Shown in pieces: positions 56,754 through 64,000 of a stretch of 64,000 bases of DNA. Below the pieces are notes generated by a model that worked only from the letters and a program-made list of their open reading frames with translations, was not told the DNA's origin and did not search any database. The stretch spans positions 77,583,683 through 77,647,682 of the forward strand of contig JASWHV010000001.1 in assembly GCA_030760725.1 (NCBI GenBank), given 5' to 3'. This DNA comes from Neostapfia colusana (Eukaryota; Streptophyta; Magnoliopsida; Poales; Poaceae). The translations under genes and the position numbers were made by a program. Every line of letters starts with the position of its first letter. The stretch's first letter is position 1.

Positions 56754-57513
56754 CCTTTCAGCGTGGTATCAGAGCCTCATTGGTAATAGTGCATGGAATA
56801 AGGATCGTATTACGACAAAAACTTAGGATACGGTGAGGAAATGGTGTTAGGCCCACATAAGGTCTAGTGTATTAGCCTAATATGAAGGTGGCAACCTAAC
56901 TTATGTGCTATGTCAGAAAATCATGCATCTCATGACGTTCTATGTCTTGGGGGGTGCATTTAAGAGATGTCCACCAGTGCACACAATCTGAAGGGTGGGG
57001 GCTCACGGGTGGCAGGTAACCCAGCCAGCTTTGGTATCCTCTATGACTCTTCATGTCGTTTGGGGTATCCGAGCAACGCCCTTCCTTGGTATGCTACGGG
57101 CAAGTACGGGAGACCGCATCACGTGGTTAGTAACATGAACTAGTAGCTCAAGGCGTGTTTGGCTTGAGAACACCCATGCGAGTGATGACGGACGGATGTA
57201 GGAAACTGTATTGGGACCGGGTTCGGTGTGCAGCCAAACCTGATGATTGTGTGTGACTATTGCAGGTTTAACCACGAAACTGTAGTACGAGTAGTACACG
57301 TTTGCGAGTGACCGTTTTAGTGGCACCTACGATACGGATATGCCAGTATAATCCGGTTAGGATTTTCTTTTGTGAGGCTACGTAGTACCGACATGATTCT
57401 TATAACTAAATATCCTCTTCCCTATGAAGAAATGAGTCATGAACTAACTTTCAACTAAAAATGGAAGTTTGAAACAAATATTATTTACTGAACTCGTATT
57501 TTGAGCTAAGATT
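56754..57513 (+). mobile_element. End of LTR G, PBS and leader of internal region K, first part
   Basis: LTR G ends CCCTTTCA at 56760; PBS TGGTATCAGAGCC at 56763-56775. The leader follows, close to 40966-41700 (same TGGATCGTATTACG- and GACTCTTCATGTCGTTTGGGGTAT-type blocks). It is cut at 57513 by solo LTR L. Confidence 0.82.
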
Positions 57514-60500
57514 TGTGAGACCCGATGAATCACAGTGGGTGGTGCCGTGCGATGCGGCACCCAACAGCATGCACGAAAAGAGGCTCATGAACATAGCGAA
57601 TCCATTTTGTTACTCAAGATAATTTCTTTTACAACATAATGTACACATGCAGCGGAAATTAAAACTAGCTGGACAATCTACTCACTCTCGACCCTAACTA
57701 CGCCAAAGAGAAGTCGTTCAGCCCGTGAACGCTTCCTACTGGCTTCACCAAAGAAAGGCAGCAGCTAGGTTTCCGATGAGTGGAACGAACCGTGAGGTTC
57801 ATCGCCTCACCGAACAACCCTCTTCATAGCAGACATCCTGCTACCTGCAAAACAACTCAGAAGCAACCGTGAGCACTAAGGCTCAGCAAGACTCAACCGT
57901 CACTCCTAAACATGTAACTCTAAATGCAGGGGTAGTAAGACAGTAGGAATAGGAATTTGCAAAATGCAGCTTGACTAAACTTGATCCTTATATTCAGATT
58001 CTTATAGCCTTCATTTTAGTGGTCCTCACGCCTCACAACATCGGAAGTCCACAATCAAACAAGAAAATCTTATCCCGATGTTGCTAGCCTAAGGTGGAAA
58101 TGAAATTTAGTTGGCTCTATATCTACTTCAGTCAAGGTTCCAATACAGTGATTAATCCACAAACAGCAAGTTAAGAGACTTAGTTCCTCTTCTTACTAAG
58201 TCACGGCGCAGTGGGCAAGTATGCTCAATTCTCCTCCGTGAGCGACGGTGATTCAAATCAATAACAACACGGAATACACGACACATACACCCGCCTAGAA
58301 AGACTCTCTCAAGAGCTCTTTCTTACATTGTATGAAGCAACCTTTCACACGACACCCCGATATAGAAAAACGCTTCACGCCGAGCAGGATGGTCCTCTAC
58401 GCGGACACGTCGAAGTTGCCCGCTAAAGGATGTACACCTCCCGCCTTCTCAACGCCATTCCCACGTGAAGGATGAGTTTCTATATCACGGTCCATCGAGT
58501 TACATCGGTTTCATGGGTCCCATACCCCCACTATATATCCGGTACAGCTCAATCTTGTCCAGCAGGGCCACATACATACTGTCCTTAACCGACACGGACG
58601 GGGCTACAACCAACCTCCACATTTGCCTTACCATCCCGGTCCAGGCCAAATGTGGTCTCAAGCATTGTCACACCCATCGCAGGTCGAGACCAACCTTGAG
58701 CGCTCCATCCTACAGGAACATCCCCGTCCCCATCTCATTTTCATGAGGGTGCTCTTATCATTAACCTCTCGCGAGTAACTCCATTACTCGAACTTTCTCG
58801 CGAGTAGCTTTTTACTACTCGACTTCTACCGAGCTAGCTACAACATTAGCCTAGCATCTACAACGAGGCAAAGCCTACACTAAACTTCTAATCAGGGATG
58901 TAATAGCCATGCAAGTAAGTTTCAATCATCCTAGACATAATGCACAATATCAAGTCTAATAACCATGAGGTAAAGTAAAGCAAAATTTAAAACGGTAACG
59001 ATATGCAAACCAGGACTTGCCTTGCTCAACGGTTTTGTTAGAAGCTAGAGTTAGTATTCCTCCGGAGAATCCGCCAAACTCGTCAAGAGATGGACATCCT
59101 CGCTGCAGAGTCGAGTCCTCGTCGAATGTCGACGTCACATGCTATTAAAATGATTTATGCACATGTATTCAAAAGCAATTTAGGAAATGATTCGAAACTG
59201 TTGTACAATTTAACTCATACATAAGATAGATAAACAACAGCAAGGTTTCTGTTGTTGGATCTAAACTTTATGGATGATGAAAGCTAGGTGAAAAGGGATA
59301 CTAGTAATCACCATGTGATTAAGTCCATTATATGAACACTTAAACCTAAAAGATGGTAGCTCAAGTTCCAGAGGTCCAATGAAGCTGAGAATTTAACCAC
59401 AGCCTCTATGGAAGGTATTTAGGCAGTGTGCAAAAATTGGGCTCATGAAATGGCTCCATGTGAGCACAACAAATCCTTATGTGATTTTCACTAATCTGCC
59501 TTTACCCCCTAGGTATTAAGCTTTCCTATGCTGCAAAGTAGACTTTTTGTGAAGTAAAAAATGTCCTGAGTCCATAGGAATTGGTTTTACCATTTTTTGA
59601 GTTTCCTACTTGGAGATATGGATTTTACAAGGATTGGGGAAAAGCTGAAAATGTCTCTGTTTGTTTTCCCATTTTTCAGAGACATAAGGAATGAACACAT
59701 CATTTGACCAAGCAAATGAGGTCTAATGCCTCTGAAATTTTTACTGGAGTTCTAGGAATTTTGGAAGAATGTCCTGGCCAAATTTGGGAATTTTCCAATA
59801 AACAGAACTCCTGTAAAAATTCATACAAGAATTTTTTAAATGAATTAATGAGCCAAATCCAGGGATTTTCATAAACATTGGGCTGCACCCCTGGATAGTA
59901 CTCTTTGAGGGGAATCCAACAAAATTTGTTTCACAATTGTTGGACACTCCTACACAAAGTTATGGCTCTCCAAAGTTTGAACAAAAGTGGGAAAATCTGG
60001 AAAATGTTTAAATGCCGATAGTGGGTCCCACCTGTCATCCCTAACCTCCAGACTCGCGCCAAACAGGGCAGTGGCGGCCCACTCCGGCGAGGTCGCCGGA
60101 AAAGCACTTCCCAGCCACCTCCAGACCCCCTGCTGGCCGCCCCCCCCCCCATATTTCCCCACGCTAAACACGTTGGTGAGGTCGCCGGCGGCTGAAACTC
60201 GCCGGAAAATAGGGCGCACCGGCCACAGCAAACCCTAGGGCTCCGGCGAGGTCTTGCACGGTGAATTATCCACCAAATGGTCGATTTTTGGGCTCTACAG
60301 CACCAGGGGATCATGTAGAAGACCGGCATGAGGTCTAAACAAGCTGGAGTGGGCTCTAAACCTATCGGCACCGTGCGCCCGATAGGGTCCAGCGCGGTAT
60401 ACCCTCTAAAAGAGCTCGGATTGCTCACTGTACACTCAATTTCTTAGTTTAAAATCGATGGATGAGGTGTGCTACGCAGTTAACATCCTGTGTGTGAAGT

Positions 60501-61690
60501 TTGAGACCCAACAAACACGATTTTAGGACGAATTATACAATTCCTTATCTCAAGGTCCGTTTCTGCCGCCTGGGAGGAAAACTTGAAATTCTCCCTCTGT
60601 GATCAATGGCTAGGGCTGAGCTTTGGAGGTGAGCAACTAGACTTGTTGGTGCACAGATGGGGTGGCTTGCTTGGGCGTGATCCCTTCTTGTTTGGGCTGT
60701 CCACGGCGTCCAGTTCCGGTCCTCCGACGTTCAACACGGGAGCAGCAGAAACTTTTCTGTTTCTAAGCGCCGGTGAGCTCGGGACGGCGGAGGAAAGTTG
60801 ACAGCCGTCTAGAGCACTCATGGGCGAACCTTTTTGCTGTTGGAAGCTCGAGCAAATGGAGCTGGGTTGCTATGGTGTGCTTGGAAAAACAGAGAGCGGC
60901 GAGCTGTTCTTGTTCACGGGAGCAAATCAGAGAGAGAGCGAGCGTGAGTGGAAGAAGCTAAAGAGCTCTGGTGCACGCTCTGTGTAGCTGATCAGACTGA
61001 GCGACGGCTCACAACAGGAGGTGGCAAGGGCGAGGTCAGCTCCCGGTGCTCTGTCATGCTCGTGTGCACCCGAGAGAGAAAACTGACTCGGTTTGCATTT
61101 TTGTGAGACTGACCGGTGGGGTCCACAGCCACAATTCTCCCTCTTTTCCCCCATTTCGATTTAAAATAGCAAACGAGCTCCGAATTCGCTCAAACTTGGA
61201 GGATAGGTCAAAATAATTATGAGGAATTCAAATCTGAAATTAGATTTTGAAATTGAGTTTGTTTGGTTCGAAATTCAAATTTAAGTTTGAATTTGAACGT
61301 GCCCTCATTTAATCATTGGAATAAATAGCAAATGATCCCCACAATTATTCCAATTTGGACTAGAAGCTCCTTAATACCTAGAAATTGCATTGGTGAATTC
61401 ATTTGCAAGTATTTGACAATCTGAATATGATTCCTTTTAAAAGGATCAAAATTGTGTTTAAATTTCCCCCACTCTCCTCATAGAGAAGGTGCACATGAGT
61501 TAGAGTTTTGGGAGCGAAATTCTTTCACCTAGGTTAACATGTGTTGAGCATGGGCTAGAGGAAAAACTTTAACTCCCTCACATGTCCATATTTGTGTTCA
61601 TCATTTCATGTGACACAACTATAGTCTTTTATCGCCTTAACTTTATTTCATAAGTTGAAATCAAACTTTACAAAAGTTCGGGCCGTTACA
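57514..61690 (-). repeat. Solo LTR L (minus strand, 4.18 kb) with perfect target duplication
   Basis: TGTGAGACCC...GGCCGTTACA, flanked by AGATT at 57509-57513 and 61691-61695; the uninterrupted host sequence is seen at 41690-41720. No internal region, hence a solo LTR left by LTR-LTR recombination. Same family as A and E. It has two hairpin copies (58766-58790 and 58797-58823), a GC-rich block at 60010-61150 and a CCCCCCCCCC run near 60141. Frames such as 59931-60428 (minus) lie in the GC-rich block and are not supported as genes. Confidence 0.92.
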
Positions 61691-61695
61691 AGATT

Positions 61696-62466
61696 CAAAT
61701 GAGAGGATGACTAGGCTTCAAAGATTTCAAACACAGAGTACTCTGTTTCTGGCAGGAATTCTTGCTGGAATTTGAAACAGCATAACTCTGAGTAGCTTTA
61801 TCCAATTAAGGTGTATGATACAGTTCTGGAAATATTTTTAAGTTCTCTACAACTTCTCTGTAGACCTCCAGAGCAAAATCACACGTGAAATTGGTGGAAA
61901 TTCCAGTTGAAGGTAAACTGTCCAGAACCAGGACAGTTGAAAAACCTCTCTGGACCTTTCTGTTTTTAAGCCATAACTTTCTATAAAAAAATCCCTAAGG
62001 ATCCTATGTATACCGTTGAAAAGTTATGAAATTTTCAACATTGTTGTAGTTAAAAGCTTGTTCAGATTCTTATTGTATTTGTATATACAACTGTGATAAA
62101 ATCAGCCACATACAAAGGAGATGCTGGCAAATTTTATCCAGGAATTCTGTCAACTTTGAAAAATCATAACTTTTGATCCATAGATGATATGAAGGCATAT
62201 GAATACTTATTAGAAATATATTGAAGTTAACTTTAACTTTGGTATTCAGCTTGAGTTGTGAAAATGCTTTAACTGGATCGAAGTCTGGAGTTAGTGCATA
62301 AAGGTCTGATCTGTACAGATAGGCTGGTTAGCTATGCCTACTCTAAGGAGTTGTGTAAACATGGATTCGTTACTGCTTCCATAAAGTTTTGACATATTCG
62401 TGTTTTGATTAGTCTCACATACTGCTGAGTTCATGTTTAACTCATCTCGAAATGTAATTTTGCAGT
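61696..62466 (+). mobile_element. Leader of internal region K, second part
   Basis: Continuation after solo LTR L (compare 41701-41953 plus 44239-44688). It ends TAATTTTGCAG at 62455-62465, acceptor-like, one base before the gag ATG at 62467. Confidence 0.8.
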
Positions 62467-62520
62467 ATGGTTCATACTCGCTCCAGGAGTAAGGCCAGGA
62501 GTTCTCGCCGAGGTGGTGAT
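62467..62520 (+). pseudogene. First 18 codons of gag K, cut by LTR M
   Basis: ATG at 62467 encoding MVHTRSRSKARSSRRGGD, the basic N-terminus that parallels MVRTHSQ (44689) and MIRTRAMHK (9681). The frame is interrupted at 62521 by a minus-strand LTR. GTGAT at 62516-62520 is the likely target-site copy; its partner is outside the window. Confidence 0.75.
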
Positions 62521-64000
62521 TGTGACATCCGGTTCCGAAAACCGAACCAAATTAATGCATATGTGTGCCCAGGATGTTCATCACACATACACATGTAATC
62601 CACAAACTGAATTCAGAATATAACCACGAATAAATAGTGTTTAAGTACTTTATTACATCGACTAATTGTCTCACTCATGATTGTCTATCTTATTCTTGCA
62701 GCGGAAGACTCTAAACGACAGTGGAAATAACTAAATAGCAGCAGGCTCCATCTTCAACTCCATAGACATGTTGACGGTACTTCGCACGCCTAGTACTCCA
62801 CATGGTCCTCGAAGTACTCTTCTCCGGTTGCTGATGTTTATGTGATAATGCAAGGGTGAGTACATGTCGTACTTAGCAAGTGCGGGAAAAGTATGACATG
62901 TAGCTTACAACAAGGTAGGAATAAAAAGGCTCATTGCAGCAAGCAAATTTTATTTCACAAACATGATAAAAACATCAACTATTTCTAAGTGAGTTTAATC
63001 CCATCATAACCATGTTGTAACAGCAACATTCCTTCATCATAATTCACCACTTATGATGTCTCAACCAGCCATTAATATTTCTCAACTTCATCTCATGCTC
63101 ATAATATTCATAACCATCTCATATTCATATAACCCAAGCATACCCAAGCATAACTCATTGTCATGACTTAAAACAGTCCCAAAACCATTCCCAATGACCG
63201 GACCATAACCATACTGAATAACCATCCCACGTTTTCCCTCTAATCATGGAAGTTGGCCAGGTGCTTGTGACCGGAAGCACGGCTATCATGATAGTTTTAC
63301 ACTCTACAGAGGTGGCACCGCTTTACCCACAAGTTCATGATTTCGTCACCCGTCGGCGACTGCAGAACCTCCATTATACCAGTGCACAACCGTCGGTGTA
63401 TGGCCAAGAGATCACAAAATAGCCTTTACAAAGGGGCTACTAGATGTATGGACTCACTGAGGTTTCACCGGCAGGCTCGAATCACCATTCTCCCACCCAC
63501 AGGCCCCTTCTTCTGCCATGCAGTTCCTAGGGCAGTCCTCCTCGACTCCCATTCCCCGCGCCATCCACGGTCCATAACAAGCTAGCAACACACCTAATTA
63601 ATCAGCTAAGCCGCACCCATACTTGGCCTTGTGGTGTCACTGTTTTCCTGGCATATTCTCGCATGAACCGGTCCTTAGATCTATGGCAAGCACCACCATC
63701 TCATCCAGCAACTTTCACGAACCAAGCTTGCCTAGATCTCCCCGATTCCATGCCCATTAACATCATCAAGATCTCATCATCACTATTCATATGAGTGCAG
63801 TAGCTAGACATGTTTTATTTCGGCTTCCCGTATCCAGCGAATTAAGCGAAGCAAAAAGGAAAAATGACCATACCCGACTCATCAACTTTCCCGGTACAAG
63901 GATGGTTAACAAAACTAGTAAACTCCTATAAAAGGGTGTCCCACCAAGTTGACTCAAACATACGAGTTTTCGCAAACAAAACAGTTTGGAAATATGGGAT
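62521..64000 (-). repeat. Minus-strand LTR M (incomplete, runs off the window)
   Basis: Begins TGTGACATCCGGTTCC, the reverse complement of an LTR 3' end, comparable to the end of LTR F. From 63271 it matches LTR I at 41954 onward, and more distantly the minus strand of LTR F. No coding region seen. Either a solo LTR or the 3' LTR of a minus-strand chromovirus. Confidence 0.8.

Noticed and set aside
59931..60428. 165-codon minus-strand frame in solo LTR L, with a similar 119-codon frame at 13761-14120 in LTR D
   Set aside because: The two match at the DNA level because both are GC-rich LTR leader sequence. No start, domain or codon bias supports a protein; a short transcribed leader is more likely.
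1..64000. Host protein-coding gene, tRNA gene or CRISPR array
   Set aside because: No non-transposon protein family, cloverleaf with box A/B, or regularly spaced repeat array was recognised; the TGGTATCAGAGC motifs are primer-binding sites, not tRNA genes.

Overview
The window is a gene-poor, transposon-saturated piece of a plant nuclear genome, most likely a grass (Poaceae) in pericentromeric or other heterochromatic DNA. Every long coding region is retroelement-derived. Nearly all the remaining sequence can be assigned to long terminal repeats (LTRs), to conserved non-coding leaders between primer-binding site (PBS) and gag, or to nested insertions. I found no convincing host gene, rRNA, tRNA or CRISPR array. 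The grass assignment is an inference from the element types: Ty3/gypsy chromoviruses with 3.4-4.2 kb LTRs, a SIRE/Maximus-like copia element, and a 5S-derived, Cassandra-like LTR.

Layout. 1-4974: leader and 5' LTR of a minus-strand gypsy element (A). 4975-10490: plus-strand relative (B) with LTR, leader and broken gag; A and B form a roughly 2.9-kb inverted repeat. 10491-12610: minus-strand fragment (C) with an orf0-like ORF and a truncated LTR. 12611-21079: plus-strand element D, gag deleted, pol broken, ending in a chromodomain remnant. Its downstream LTR (21080-23446, resuming at 40180-40949) is split by a minus-strand solo LTR (E, target-site duplication GTTTG). E is itself split by F (26476-39163), an almost complete young Tekay/Del-like chromovirus with 3.43-kb LTRs, a perfect GGGAG duplication, an extra ORF upstream of gag, and a gag-pol frame with only two stops. 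40950-45738: a second internal region (H) with a gag pseudogene, interrupted at about 41954-44238 by a minus-strand LTR fragment carrying 5S rRNA-like sequence and four G-box repeats (I). 45739-56760: another LTR (G), interrupted by a 9.7-kb copia element (J, 47010-56748). 56761-62520: a third leader (K), interrupted by solo LTR L (57514-61690, duplication AGATT) and ending inside gag where minus-strand LTR M (62521 to beyond the window) begins.

How the parts work together. In F the LTR drives a transcript, tRNA-iMet primes at the PBS, and Gag plus protease, reverse transcriptase/RNase H and integrase make up the replication machinery. The C-terminal chromodomain would direct integration to methylated H3K9 chromatin. 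F also encodes a small protein (ORF0) from an ATG placed directly after a strong splice-acceptor-like sequence. Its first 22 residues match the histone H3 tail in register from the initiator Met, including the ARKS block around H3K9. A chromodomain integrase and an H3-tail-like accessory protein in one element is the most striking feature here. The remaining gypsy copies form a head-to-tail LTR-internal-LTR-internal-LTR-internal chain, as expected from LTR-LTR recombination, overlaid by opposite-strand solo LTRs.
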